Source of the DNA: Mangrovibrevibacter kandeliae
GTDB lineage: Bacteria; Pseudomonadota; Alphaproteobacteria; Rhizobiales; Rhizobiaceae
Length of the DNA stretch: 64,000 bases
Direction of reading: 5' to 3'
NCBI RefSeq assembly: GCF_024519155.1
Contig: NZ_JANIFJ010000001.1
Location: forward strand, 992,001-1,056,000
A program made the position numbers and the translations under genes. This document shows positions 26,014-34,911 of this stretch, piece after piece. The notes beneath the pieces were generated by a model. The model was not told the DNA's origin, made no database searches, and was given only the letters and a program-made list of their open reading frames with translations. Position 1 is the stretch's first letter, and each line of letters opens with the position of its first letter.

Positions 26014-26988
26014 TCAGTTGGCGAAGAGCTTCTCGACGATCGGCTTGATCTCGTCGTTCACGTTGGCGAGCACCGCGTCCTTGGCTTTCGCCTTGAATGC
26101 GGCCTGATCGACGTCGACGAAGGTCATGCCCTTGTCCTTCAGCTTCTTCTCGAGCGAGGCCTCGTCGTCGAGGAAGAGCTGGCGCTCGTAGTCCTGCGCC
26201 GTCTTGGCGGCCTGCATCACGGCCTTCTGGTCGTCCTGCGAGAGCTGCTGCCAGACGAGCTCGGAGATCGTCAGGTAAATCCACGACCGCACGTGCTCGG
26301 TGCGGTTCACGTATTTCTGGACCTCGTTGAAGTTCGCCGAGTCGATCAGCGACAGCGGGTTCTCCTGGCCGTCGATGGTGCCGTTCTGCAGCGAGGTGAA
26401 CACCTCGGAGAATGCCATCGGTGTCGGCGAGGCGCCCTCGGCCTTCCACACACCGACGAAGAGCGGCACGTTCGGCACGCGCAGCTTCAGGCCGTTCAGG
26501 TCGTCCGGCGTCTTGATCGGGCGGTTGGAGGTGAGGTCGCGCGGGCCGCGCGGGAAGTAGGCGATCGGGCGCACGCCGGCCTTCTCGACGATCTGCTGCT
26601 CGATCTCCTTGCCGATCTCGCCGCCGGCGACCTTATCGACGTCCTCGAGCGAGGAATAGCCGTAGGGGATCGCCAGGAGCGCGGCCTTCGGCGCCCAGTT
26701 CTGCAGGCTCTCGCCGGTGATCGTCATGTCGGCGGTACCGAGCTGCATGCCGTTGATGAGGTCGATCTCGTTGCCGAGCGAGTCGTTCGGGTAGACCTCG
26801 ACCTTGATGCGCCCGTCGGTGAGCTTCGACAGCTCCTCGCCGAACTTCAGCGAGGCCTTGTGCCAGGGGTTCTGCTCGTTGGCGAGATGGCCGAGCTTGA
26901 GCACGCGCTCCTGCGCGCTCGCGGTGCCGGCGAGAAGCATCACCGCGGCTCCGGCGATAACGGCGTTTCGGACGATCTGTTTCAGCAT
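26014..26988 (-). CDS. dctP: TRAP transporter substrate-binding protein (DctP)
   Basis: 324 aa. Sec signal MLKQIVRNAVIAGAAVMLLAGTASAQ with probable cleavage after ASA. The mature part has the DctP pattern: KLGHLANEQNPWHKASLKFGEEL, LPNRPIKTP-like TSNRPIKTPDDLNGLKLRVPN with the conserved Arg that binds a substrate carboxylate, and NGTIDGQENPLSLI. A periplasmic binder of an organic or sugar acid. It lies 30 bp downstream of the GntR gene and upstream of dctQ. Confidence 0.93.
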   Translation of the reverse strand: MLKQIVRNAVIAGAAVMLLAGTASAQERVLKLGHLANEQNPWHKASLKFGEELSKLTDGRIKVEVYPNDSLGNEIDLINGMQLGTADMTITGESLQNWAPKAALLAIPYGYSSLEDVDKVAGGEIGKEIEQQIVEKAGVRPIAYFPRGPRDLTSNRPIKTPDDLNGLKLRVPNVPLFVGVWKAEGASPTPMAFSEVFTSLQNGTIDGQENPLSLIDSANFNEVQKYVNRTEHVRSWIYLTISELVWQQLSQDDQKAVMQAAKTAQDYERQLFLDDEASLEKKLKDKGMTFVDVDQAAFKAKAKDAVLANVNDEIKPIVEKLFAN

Positions 26989-27018
26989 GCGTGGTTCCTC
27001 CCGTTTGCAGGCTTCTGG

Positions 27019-27741
27019 TCAATCGGCTTCGACGGCCGCGGCGGATGCGCCGGGCTCGAAGAAGAGCGGATGCGCGGCGACGATCGCCGGCAGATCCTGG
27101 AGAATCTTGCGCAGGTGCTGGCGCATCGCCGCCTCCGCACTGTCGGCGTCGCCCGTCTCCACGGCGGCAACGATCGCCAGATGCTGGGTGATCAGCAGAT
27201 CCTTCGGGAACTCGGCGGCGGTCAGGTAGCGCACGCGGTCCATCTGGGCCTTGATGGTCTGCAGGATCGTCCAGGCGCGGCGCCGTCCGGCGGCGTCGGC
27301 AATCAGGCGATGGAAGGCTTCGTCGAGCCGCATGAAGGCGAAGGCGTCGCCATCCGCGGTCGCCGCCTGCCGCTCCACGAGGTGGCGCAGTTCCCTGACC
27401 AGGGCGGGATCGGCCTGTCGGGCTGCCGCCCGCACGATGTCGGCCTCGATCGCCTCGCGCACGAATCGGGCATCCATGACCTCGTCCTCGGAGATCTTGC
27501 GCACGAATGTGCCGCGCTGCGGGCGGATCTCGACAAGACCCTCCTCGGCGAGGCGGATGAAGGCCTCGCGCACCGGCTGGCGCGACAGCCGGTAGATCGC
27601 CGCGACGTCCTGCTCCGATAGCCGGGCGCCCGGCGACAGCTCGGTCCGCACGATGCGGCCGCGCAGGCTGCGCAGGAGCTGCGGGCCGATCGGCGCCGCC
27701 GCGTCCCATGCCTCCTCGCTGTCGCTCGCCCATGCCAGCAC
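27019..27741 (-). CDS. GntR-family (FadR/FCD) regulator of the hexuronate locus
   Basis: 240 aa from a GTG at 27741 preceded by GGGAGGAAG. An N-terminal winged helix (LSEQDVAAIYRLSRQPVREAFIRLAEEGLVEIRPQRGTFV) is followed by an FCD all-helical effector domain with metal-site residues in DEAFHRLI and QHLAI. These regulators are usually repressors released by a sugar acid. It leads the dctPQM-dehydrogenase run and is divergent from uxuA, so it probably controls both through the 107-bp region between them. Confidence 0.9.
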   Translation of the reverse strand: MLAWASDSEEAWDAAAPIGPQLLRSLRGRIVRTELSPGARLSEQDVAAIYRLSRQPVREAFIRLAEEGLVEIRPQRGTFVRKISEDEVMDARFVREAIEADIVRAAARQADPALVRELRHLVERQAATADGDAFAFMRLDEAFHRLIADAAGRRRAWTILQTIKAQMDRVRYLTAAEFPKDLLITQHLAIVAAVETGDADSAEAAMRQHLRKILQDLPAIVAAHPLFFEPGASAAAVEAD

Positions 27742-27781
27742 GGCCTTCCTCCCACCCGGTTCGGCGCTACCTAAGTGGATA

Positions 27782-27816
27782 CTACCATACTAGTCAACTG
27801 GTCGGCCCTCTGGTAG
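27782..27816. promoter_or_regulatory. candidate operator between GntR and uxuA
   Basis: CTACCA (27782-27787) and TGGTAG (27811-27816) are inverted arms. Between them TAGTCAACTG (27791-27800) resembles the T-N-G-T...A-C-N-A half-site plan of FadR-type regulators. The stretch is AT-richer than its flanks and lies in the middle of the divergent promoter region. Binding is inferred. Confidence 0.4.
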
Positions 27817-27848
27817 ACCGGAGCCGAACTTGGGAAAGGTGAGAGTGC

Positions 27849-29066
27849 ATGCGGCAGACTTGGCGTTGGTTCGGTCCGAAGGATCTGGTCGGCATCGATG
27901 CGATGCTGCAGGCGGGCGTCGAAGGGGTCGTCTCGGCGCTGCATCACGTGCCGACCGGCGCGATCTGGACGCCTGAGGCGATCGGGGAGCGCCAGCGGGC
28001 GATCGCGACGCGCCGCGACGGAACGCCCTCCGGTATCGCCTGGGAGGTGGTCGAGAGCCTGCCGGTCTCAGAGGACATCAAGAAGCAGCGCGGCGACTGG
28101 CGCGAACACATCGCCAACTACAAGGTCAGCCTGCGCCACCTCAAGGCGGCCGGCATCGAGACCATCTGCTACAACTTCATGCCGGTGCTCGACTGGACGC
28201 GCACCGACCTTGCCCACCGCGTGTCGCACGGCGGCACCTGCATGCGCTTCGACATCCTCGACTTCGCCGCCTTCGACATCTTCATCCTCGAGCGGCCGGG
28301 CGCCGCCGAGAGCTTCCCGGCCGACATCGTCGAGGGTGCGCGCGAGCGCTTCGCCGGCATGGACGAGGCGCGCAAGGAAGAGCTCGCCGGCAACGTCGTG
28401 TTCGGCCTGCCGGGCGCGGCCGAGCGGTTCAGCCTCGCCGACGTGCGCCGGCATCTCGCCGAATATGGCGACATCGACGAGGACCGCCTGCGGGCCCATT
28501 TCGTCGCGTTCCTGGAGGAGGTGGCGCCGGTCGCCGAGACGCTCGGCATGCGGCTCTGCTGTCACCCGGACGATCCGCCGTTCCCGCTGCTCGGCCTGCC
28601 GCGGATCATGTCGACCGAGGCGCAGTACAAGGCGGTGATGGACGCGGTCGACGTGCCCGCCAACGGCATCACGCTGTGCTCCGGCTCACTCGGCGCGCGC
28701 GCCGACAACGATCTGCCGGGGATGATGGAGCGGCTGGGCGACCGCGTGCATTTCCTGCACCTGCGCAACACCAAGCTTGAGACGTCCGGGCTCTACGCCT
28801 CCTTCCACGAGGCCGAGCACCTGGCCGGCGACACGGACATGGTCGCGCTGATCGCGGCGGCGCTGCGTGAAGAGAAGCGGCGCAAAGCGGCGGGACGGGC
28901 GGATTACTCGATCCCGTTCCGGCCGGACCACGGCCAGGACATCCTCGACGATCTCGGCCGCAAGGCGCAGCCGGGCTATCCCGCGATCGGCCGCCTCAAG
29001 GGCCTCGCCGAGCTGCGCGGCGTGATGACCGCGCTCGAGCATCCGGCCGTGGGCCTGTCGGCGTGA
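27849..29066 (+). CDS. uxuA: D-mannonate dehydratase
   Basis: 405 aa. Converts D-mannonate to 2-keto-3-deoxygluconate in glucuronate breakdown. TIM-barrel UxuA landmarks: MRQTWRWFGPKDLV at the start, CYNFMPVLDWTRTDL, GMRLCCHPDDPPFPLLGLPRI, the metal and catalytic residues in NGITLCSGSLGARADND, HLRNT and DYSIPFRPDHGQDI with RPDHG near the end. Its GTG-coupled neighbour is a UxuB-like reductase; the divergent GntR gene is the probable regulator. Confidence 0.96.
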   Translation: MRQTWRWFGPKDLVGIDAMLQAGVEGVVSALHHVPTGAIWTPEAIGERQRAIATRRDGTPSGIAWEVVESLPVSEDIKKQRGDWREHIANYKVSLRHLKAAGIETICYNFMPVLDWTRTDLAHRVSHGGTCMRFDILDFAAFDIFILERPGAAESFPADIVEGARERFAGMDEARKEELAGNVVFGLPGAAERFSLADVRRHLAEYGDIDEDRLRAHFVAFLEEVAPVAETLGMRLCCHPDDPPFPLLGLPRIMSTEAQYKAVMDAVDVPANGITLCSGSLGARADNDLPGMMERLGDRVHFLHLRNTKLETSGLYASFHEAEHLAGDTDMVALIAAALREEKRRKAAGRADYSIPFRPDHGQDILDDLGRKAQPGYPAIGRLKGLAELRGVMTALEHPAVGLSA

Positions 29067-30544
29067 CGCGCCTCGGCCGCGCCGGGCTCGACGACCTGCC
29101 GGCTTCGGTCGCGCGGCCCGGCTACGATCCGGCCGCGCACGCGGCTGGGATCGTCCATCTCGGCTGCGGCGCGTTCCACCGCGCGCATCAGGCGGTCTAC
29201 ACTGACGCAGCGCTTGCCCGGTCCGGTGGCGACTGGCGCATCACCGCCGTCAGCCTGCGCTCGACCGAGATCGCCGACGCGCTCAATCCGCAGGACGGGC
29301 TCTACACGCTGGTCGAGGCCGGGCCCGAAGGGCAGCGTGCGCGGGTGATCGGATCCATCGCCCGCGTGCTGGCGGGCAGCCGCGAGCCGCAGGCGATCCT
29401 CGACGCGCTCGCGGCGGCCGCGACGCGCATCGTCACGATTACCGTCACCGAAAAGGCCTATGGCATCGACCGCCGCGCGGGCGAGGTCGATCCGTCGCAT
29501 CCGTCCGTCGCGGCCGACCTCGCCGATCCGCGTGCGCCCACGGGCGTCCTCGGGCTTCTCGTGGAGGGGCTTCGCCGTCGCTTCGAGGCGGGATTGCGGC
29601 CGTTCACGGTGCTCTGCTGCGACAACCTCCCGCACAACGGCGCGCTCGTGAGGATGGGCGTCGTCGGGCTGGCGCGCCGGATCGATCCAGCCCTCGCCGA
29701 GCGGATCGAGCGCGAGGTCGCCTTTCCGTCCTCGATGGTGGACCGGATCACGCCGGCGCCGAACGATGCGACGCTCGGCGCCGCCGAACGCCTGACCGGT
29801 CGGACGGACAGGGCCGCCGTCGAGACCGAGCCGTTCAGCCAATGGGTGATCGAGGACCGGTTCCCGACGGGCCGGCCGGACTGGGAGGCGGGCGGCGCAC
29901 TGTTCGTCGAGGACGTCGCGCCGTTCGAGGCGATGAAGCTTCGCATGCTGAACGGCGCGCACTCCATGCTCGCCTATGCCGGCTTTCTCGCCGGCCACGT
30001 CCATGTCCGCGACGTGATGGCCGATCCGGCGCTCGCCGGCCTGGTGCGCCGCCATCTGTCGGCGGCTGCCGCCACGCTCGGCACGCTCGGCGGCATTGAC
30101 CTCGCCGCCTACGCGGAGGCTCTCTTGCAGCGCTTCTCCAATCCGGCCATCGCCCATGCGACCTACCAGATCGCCATGGACGGCACCGAAAAGCTGCCGC
30201 AGCGCATCGTCGCACCGGCGGTGGACGCGCTGCGGGCAGGGCAGTCGCTGCGGCCCTTCGCCTTCGCCGTCGCCGCCTGGATGCGCTACTGCGTCGGCCG
30301 CACCGAATCCGGCGAGCGCTACGACCTGCGCGACCCACGCAAGGCGTTGATCGAGATGGCCGTGCGCAGCGGGCCGCGCGATGCCGCGGCGCTGACCGTC
30401 GGCCTGCTGGCCCTGCCCGGGCTGTTTCCGGTCGAGCTCCTCGGTGCCTCCCGCTTCGTCGGCGACGTCGAGACGATTCTGGCGGGCTTCCTGCGCGACG
30501 GCGCAGCCGCGACGATCGCGGCGGAGGCGGGACGCGTCTCCTGA
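29063..30544 (+). CDS. uxuB: mannitol dehydrogenase family protein, probable fructuronate reductase
   Basis: 493 aa from a GTG that overlaps the uxuA stop (GTGA). The N-terminal nucleotide-binding region (GIVHLGCGAFHRAHQAVYTD) and catalytic lysine region (APFEAMKLRMLNGAHSMLAYAG, the K-x5-N-x2-H plan) are those of long-chain mannitol dehydrogenases. In UxuB the enzyme reduces D-fructuronate to D-mannonate, feeding UxuA. The family also includes mannitol and tagaturonate enzymes, so the specific reaction rests on the coupling to uxuA. Confidence 0.88.
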   Translation: MTRLGRAGLDDLPASVARPGYDPAAHAAGIVHLGCGAFHRAHQAVYTDAALARSGGDWRITAVSLRSTEIADALNPQDGLYTLVEAGPEGQRARVIGSIARVLAGSREPQAILDALAAAATRIVTITVTEKAYGIDRRAGEVDPSHPSVAADLADPRAPTGVLGLLVEGLRRRFEAGLRPFTVLCCDNLPHNGALVRMGVVGLARRIDPALAERIEREVAFPSSMVDRITPAPNDATLGAAERLTGRTDRAAVETEPFSQWVIEDRFPTGRPDWEAGGALFVEDVAPFEAMKLRMLNGAHSMLAYAGFLAGHVHVRDVMADPALAGLVRRHLSAAAATLGTLGGIDLAAYAEALLQRFSNPAIAHATYQIAMDGTEKLPQRIVAPAVDALRAGQSLRPFAFAVAAWMRYCVGRTESGERYDLRDPRKALIEMAVRSGPRDAAALTVGLLALPGLFPVELLGASRFVGDVETILAGFLRDGAAATIAAEAGRVS

Positions 30545-30671
30545 TACGGGAGGCGTCAGGCGTCCGCGGGCTTGACCCCGGCCGCCGGACCCGCGACCGT
30601 CATTGGGATGCCCTTCCTGCTGCGCCGGAGCCGCCCGCCGGGAGCGGCGACACAGTTCTCGGAATCGATTG

Positions 30672-31412
30672 ATGCCTTTGACCGAATACGCGCTCGTCTT
30701 CCTGTGCCTCGCGGCGGGCGGCATTCTCAAGGGCGCAACGGGCGCCGGCGCACCGGTGCTCGCGGTGCCGGCGATGACGATGCTGTTCAACGCCAAGTTC
30801 GCGGTCGCCGTGATGGTGATGCCGAACCTGTGCACCAACCTCTGGCAGGCCTGGCAGTATCGGAAGGCGATCCTGCCGGGGCCGTTCACCTGGCTGTTTG
30901 CAAGTGCGGGGGCGGCCGGCGTCATCCTCGGCACCGCGATCCTCGCCCTCCTGCCGCAGGAGGCCCTGGCACTGATCGTCGCCGGCTCGGTCTACGGCTT
31001 CATCCTGTTCCGATTCCTCCGGCCGGACTGGCGCGTGACGCTGGAGGTGGCGAGTCGCGTCGGCGCGCCGGTCGGCTTCGTGGCGGGCCTGCTGCAGGGC
31101 GCCTCCGGCATCTCCGCGCCGGTGTCGCTGTCCTTCCTCAACGCCATGAAGCTCGACCGTGCGGCCTTCATCGCGACCGTCTCGATCTTCTTCGTGGCGA
31201 TCTCGGGCTTCCAGGTGCCGGCGCTCGGCGCGCTCGGCCTCCTTACGACGACAAGCTTCCTCGCCAGCGTCTCCGCGCTGGTGCCGCTCGTCGCCTTCAT
31301 GCCCGTCGGCTCGCGGATCGCCCGCCGGCTGCCGAAGGAGGCCTTCGACCGTGTCATCCTGGTCCTGCTCGGGCTGCTCGCGACCAAGCTGTTCGTCGAC
31401 GTGCTGCTCTGA
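30672..31412 (+). CDS. TauE/SafE-family membrane protein
   Basis: 246 aa from the ATG at 30672, mostly hydrophobic with about seven to eight helices. Two pseudo-repeats begin with the family glycine-rich motif (GGILKGATGAGAPVLAVPAM and GLLQGASGISAPVSL). TauE/SafE proteins move sulfonates, sulfite or other organic anions across the inner membrane. It follows uxuB by 127 bp and could be the last gene of that run; substrate unknown. It converges on livF with 21 bp between. Confidence 0.88.
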   Translation: MPLTEYALVFLCLAAGGILKGATGAGAPVLAVPAMTMLFNAKFAVAVMVMPNLCTNLWQAWQYRKAILPGPFTWLFASAGAAGVILGTAILALLPQEALALIVAGSVYGFILFRFLRPDWRVTLEVASRVGAPVGFVAGLLQGASGISAPVSLSFLNAMKLDRAAFIATVSIFFVAISGFQVPALGALGLLTTTSFLASVSALVPLVAFMPVGSRIARRLPKEAFDRVILVLLGLLATKLFVDVLL

Positions 31413-31433
31413 TCCGAGCGGGTCCGGTTGCCG

Positions 31434-32141
31434 TCAGGCGCGCTCGACACCGAGCCGTGCCTCCAGCGCGCCGGGCTCCTCCAGGAGCTGCGCGCTCGGA
31501 CCGGCGAAGCTCACCGTGCCGCGCTCGAGGATCAGCGCGTGGTCCGTGAAGGGCAGGATCTTGCGGGCCTTCTGCTCGACGATGATCGCGGTCATCGCCT
31601 CCTCGACGACGATGCGGCGCAGCGCCGCCAGAAGCTCGTCGACGATCACCGGCGCAAGGCCCTCCAGCGGCTCGTCGAGCAGCAGGAGCTTCGGGTTGAT
31701 CATCAGCGCACGGCCGAGCGCGAGCATCTGCTGCTCGCCGCCCGACAGCTGGTTGCCCATGTTCGAGCGCCGCTCCCTGAGCCGTGGGAACATCTGGTAG
31801 ACGCGCGCCACGTCCCAGGGCCCCGGCCGGGCGATCGCGGTGAGGTTTTCCTCCACCGTGAGCGAGGCGAAGATGTTGCGCTCCTGCGGCACCCAGCCGA
31901 TCCCGGCGCGTGCCCGGCGCTCCGGCGACAGCGGCGTGACGTCGGCGCCGTCGAGCGTGATGCGGCCGCCCTTGAAGGTGGTGACGCCGATGAGCGTGTT
32001 CAGCAGCGTCGTCTTGCCGACGCCGTTGCGGCCGAGGAGGGCCAGTGCGCCGCCGGCCTTCAGCGAGAAGCCGATCCGCTCGATCGCGACCGCCTTGCCG
32101 TAGCCGGCCGACAGGTTCTCGACCACCAGAAGATCCGCCAT
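31434..32141 (-). CDS. livF: branched-chain-type ABC transporter ATPase (LivF-like)
   Basis: 235 aa. Walker A GRNGVGKTT, Q-loop PQERNIF, signature LSGGEQQMLALGRAL, Walker B LLLLDEPLEGLAP, H-loop replaced by a Glu-Gln pair (IIVEQKARK), as usual in LivF. One of two ATPases of the importer encoded at 31434-36105. The ATG shares one base with the livG stop. In the same strand run lie the P450, ferredoxin and reductase genes. Confidence 0.93.
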   Translation of the reverse strand: MADLLVVENLSAGYGKAVAIERIGFSLKAGGALALLGRNGVGKTTLLNTLIGVTTFKGGRITLDGADVTPLSPERRARAGIGWVPQERNIFASLTVEENLTAIARPGPWDVARVYQMFPRLRERRSNMGNQLSGGEQQMLALGRALMINPKLLLLDEPLEGLAPVIVDELLAALRRIVVEEAMTAIIVEQKARKILPFTDHALILERGTVSFAGPSAQLLEEPGALEARLGVERA

Positions 32142-32884
32142 CAGCCTTCTCCGAGATAGACGCGGCGCACGTCGGGGTTGGCTGCGATCTCGGCGACACT
32201 GCCTTCGGTGAAGACGGCACCGCCGACCAGGACGGTGATGCGCCCGGCGAAGGAGAAGACGAGGTCCATGTCGTGTTCGATCAGGACCACGGTCACGTCC
32301 GCCGGCAGGCTCTCGACGATCGAGAGGATCTCGTGCCGCTCGTCCTCGGGCACGCCGGCCGCCGGCTCGTCGAGGAGGAGCACCTGCGGGTCGGCGGCGA
32401 TCGCGACGGCGATCTCGAGCAGGCGCTGCTTGCCGTAGGGCAGGGACGAGACGCGGCGGGACATCACGTCGGCAAGGCCGAAGCGCGACAGGAGCTCACC
32501 GGCCCGCTCGACGCTCGCGCGCTCGCGCGAGGCCGGCTGCCAGAAGGTGCCGGCGCGGCCGTGCGCGGCCGCATGCGCCAGGACGACGGTCTCGAGCGGC
32601 GTCATGTCGGGGAAGAGCTGGTTGATCTGGAAGGTCCGGGCGATGCCGCGGCGGGCCCGCTGATGCGCGGTGAGCCCGGTGACGTCCTTGCCGCCGACCA
32701 CGATTCGGCCGGACGTCGGCGCCAGCACGCCGGTCAGAAGGTTGATCAGCGTCGTCTTGCCGGCGCCGTTCGGCCCGATCAGTGCGTGCCGTGCGCCCTT
32801 GCCGACGGACAGGCTCACGTCGTTGGTCGCGACGAGCCCGCCGAAGCGCTTGACGAGGCCGTGCGTCTCGAGCGCGGCGGTCAT
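32141..32884 (-). CDS. livG: branched-chain-type ABC transporter ATPase (LivG-like)
   Basis: 247 aa from the ATG at 32884. Walker A GPNGAGKTT, RTFQINQLFPDMT, signature SSLPYGKQRLLEIAVAIA, Walker B LLLDEPAAGV and IEHDMDLVF. Partner of the LivF-like ATPase. It overlaps livM by 4 bp. The signature reads LPYGKQR rather than LSGGQ, a variant seen in LivG proteins. Confidence 0.93.
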   Translation of the reverse strand: MTAALETHGLVKRFGGLVATNDVSLSVGKGARHALIGPNGAGKTTLINLLTGVLAPTSGRIVVGGKDVTGLTAHQRARRGIARTFQINQLFPDMTPLETVVLAHAAAHGRAGTFWQPASRERASVERAGELLSRFGLADVMSRRVSSLPYGKQRLLEIAVAIAADPQVLLLDEPAAGVPEDERHEILSIVESLPADVTVVLIEHDMDLVFSFAGRITVLVGGAVFTEGSVAEIAANPDVRRVYLGEG

Positions 32885-33924
32885 GCCGGATCTCCCTCGA
32901 CGCCTCGGCGGCGCCCCGGCAGGAGGGCGCCCAGCCGCTCGCTCATCCGGTCGCGACCGACGAGGACGAGGACGACCAGCAACAGGCCGATCCAGAACTG
33001 CCAGTATTGCGGCGTGAGGTCGGAGATGAGCGTCTGCAGCACCTTGAAGACGACGGCGCCGATCAACCCGCCATAGAGGTAGCCCGTGCCGCCGAGCACC
33101 AGCATCAGGAGGACGTCGGCCGACCGGTGGAAGTCCAGCACCTCCAGCGAGACGAACTGCGTCGTCTGGGCGTTCAGCGCTCCCGCAAGGCCCGCCATGA
33201 ACGCCGACAGCGTGTAGACCGCGACGAGGTGGCGGCTGGTGCCGATGCCGAGGTGGGCGGCGCGCAGCCGGTTGCCGCGGATGGCCCGCAGCGACAGGCC
33301 GAAGGGCGAAGCGATGACCAGTCGTGCCACGAGGACGCACAGGAACAGCACCGACAGGCTGTAGAAGTAGGCCGTGTGGCCGTAGAGGTCGAACTCGAAG
33401 AGCCCGAGCACCGGGTCCATCGCGACGCCGTAGAGCCCGTCGGCGCCGCCCGTCCAATCGTCGAAGCGGTTGGCGATCTCGAGCAGGATCAGCGCGACCC
33501 CGAGCGTGATCATCAGGCGGGTGAGATCGGAGCCGCGCAGGATCAGGAAGCTCGACAGGAAGCCGATCAATGCCGCGGCGAGGCCGGCGGCGAGAAGTCC
33601 CGGGAGCGGTGTCGCGTAGCCGTTGACCGCCAGCATTCCCGCGACGTAGGCGCCGGCGCCGAAGAAGGCGGCATGGCCGAGCGAGACGATGCCGGCATAG
33701 CCGAGGACGAGGTCGAGCGACATGGCGAAGAGGCCGAGGATCGCGATCTCGTTGAGGAGCAGGGCGCGGTCGGGAACGACGAAGAAGGCGCCGACGGCGA
33801 CGATCCAGATCGCGATCTCGGCGGCGAGCGGCAGCGGCGGGCGCGACAGGGTGTGCGCGAGGACCCCTCCGTCGGCCGGGATGGCGCCGGACGATTGGTC
33901 CGCGGCACGGGAGGGCGCACTCAT
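32881..33924 (-). CDS. livM: branched-chain-type ABC transporter permease (LivM-like)
   Basis: 347 aa from the ATG at 33924. About ten membrane helices; LivM landmarks LGLFAMSLDLVLGYAGIVSLGHAAFFGAGAY and SPFGLSLRAIRGNRLRAAHLGI (coupling loop). The C-terminal 20 residues are polar. It overlaps livH and livG by 4 bp each. Confidence 0.93.
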   Translation of the reverse strand: MSAPSRAADQSSGAIPADGGVLAHTLSRPPLPLAAEIAIWIVAVGAFFVVPDRALLLNEIAILGLFAMSLDLVLGYAGIVSLGHAAFFGAGAYVAGMLAVNGYATPLPGLLAAGLAAALIGFLSSFLILRGSDLTRLMITLGVALILLEIANRFDDWTGGADGLYGVAMDPVLGLFEFDLYGHTAYFYSLSVLFLCVLVARLVIASPFGLSLRAIRGNRLRAAHLGIGTSRHLVAVYTLSAFMAGLAGALNAQTTQFVSLEVLDFHRSADVLLMLVLGGTGYLYGGLIGAVVFKVLQTLISDLTPQYWQFWIGLLLVVLVLVGRDRMSERLGALLPGRRRGVEGDPA

Positions 33925-34778
33925 CGGGCCACCGCGCGCGAGAACAGCCCGTTGGGCCGCCAGAGGAGGATGAGAACCATCAGCGTGTAGATGATGAAGG
34001 CGCCGAGCTGCGGCACGTAGTACTTGCCGAGAACGTCCGCGATCCCGAGGATCAGGGCCGCGAGCAGCGGCCCGGTGATCGTCGTGGTGCCGCCGACGGC
34101 GACGACGACCAGGAAGTAGATCATGTAGCGCAGCGGAAACACCGGATCGAGGCCGAGCAGCTCGGCGCCGAGTGCGCCGCCGAGGCCGGCAAGGCCCGAG
34201 CCGACCGCGAAGGTCACCGCGAAGACGAGCGAGACGTTGATGCCGAGCCCGCGCGCCACCGTCGGATCGTCGACCGCTGCGCGCAGCTGGCTGCCGAACC
34301 TCGTCCTGACCAGTCCGACCTGGAGAGCAATGGCGACGACCGCGCAGATGGCGATCGTGAAGAGGCGATAGACGCCCATGCCGATGCCGGCGATCTCGAC
34401 CCGGCCCTGCAGCCAGTCCGGCAGCCGGACGATCTGCTGGCTGGAGCCCATGACGTACTGCACGGCCGTGATCGCCATGAAGATGATGCCGACCGAAAAC
34501 AGCACCTGGTCGAGATGGCTGCGGCCATAGAGGTGCTGGTAGAGCGTGCGCTCCAGCAGCGCGCCGATCAGCGCGGTGACGAGGAAGGCGAGCGGCAGGC
34601 AGGCGAGGAAGGGCACGCCGGCGCGTTGCGTCAGCACCACCAGCACGTAGCCGCCGGCCATCGCGAAGGCTCCGTGCGCGAGGTTGATGAAGTTCATCAA
34701 CCCCAGCGTCAGTGCCAGCCCGCAGGCCAGGATGAAGAGCAGCATGCCATAGGCGATGCCGTCGAAGATGATCGTCAT
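33921..34778 (-). CDS. livH: branched-chain-type ABC transporter permease (LivH-like)
   Basis: 285 aa from the ATG at 34778; the frame extends upstream but without homologous sequence. Landmarks: GLALTLGLMNFINLAHGAFAMAGGY and TRFGSQLRAAVDDPTVARGLGI (coupling loop), with eight or so helices. The ribosome site is weak, which fits reduced permease expression after the upstream hairpin. Confidence 0.92.
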   Translation of the reverse strand: MTIIFDGIAYGMLLFILACGLALTLGLMNFINLAHGAFAMAGGYVLVVLTQRAGVPFLACLPLAFLVTALIGALLERTLYQHLYGRSHLDQVLFSVGIIFMAITAVQYVMGSSQQIVRLPDWLQGRVEIAGIGMGVYRLFTIAICAVVAIALQVGLVRTRFGSQLRAAVDDPTVARGLGINVSLVFAVTFAVGSGLAGLGGALGAELLGLDPVFPLRYMIYFLVVVAVGGTTTITGPLLAALILGIADVLGKYYVPQLGAFIIYTLMVLILLWRPNGLFSRAVAR

Positions 34779-34868
34779 GCGAGGTGGATCCGCCGGGGTG
34801 GATGCCGCCGCCTGTCTGCGCCGCGCGCCCGTCGGCAGGCAAGCGGCAGCTGGAGCGGGATGCGAGAG

Positions 34869-34907
34869 GGCGGCGGGGGCGCGTCCGTGGATCGCACCCC
34901 CGCCGCC
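34869..34907 (-). other. intercistronic GC hairpin between substrate-binding protein and livH
   Basis: GGCGGCGGGGG (34869-34879) pairs exactly with CCCCCGCCGCC (34897-34907), an 11-bp stem with a 17-base loop, 4 bp past the binding-protein stop. It probably protects or attenuates the transcript. Confidence 0.65.
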
Positions 34908-34911
34908 TGGA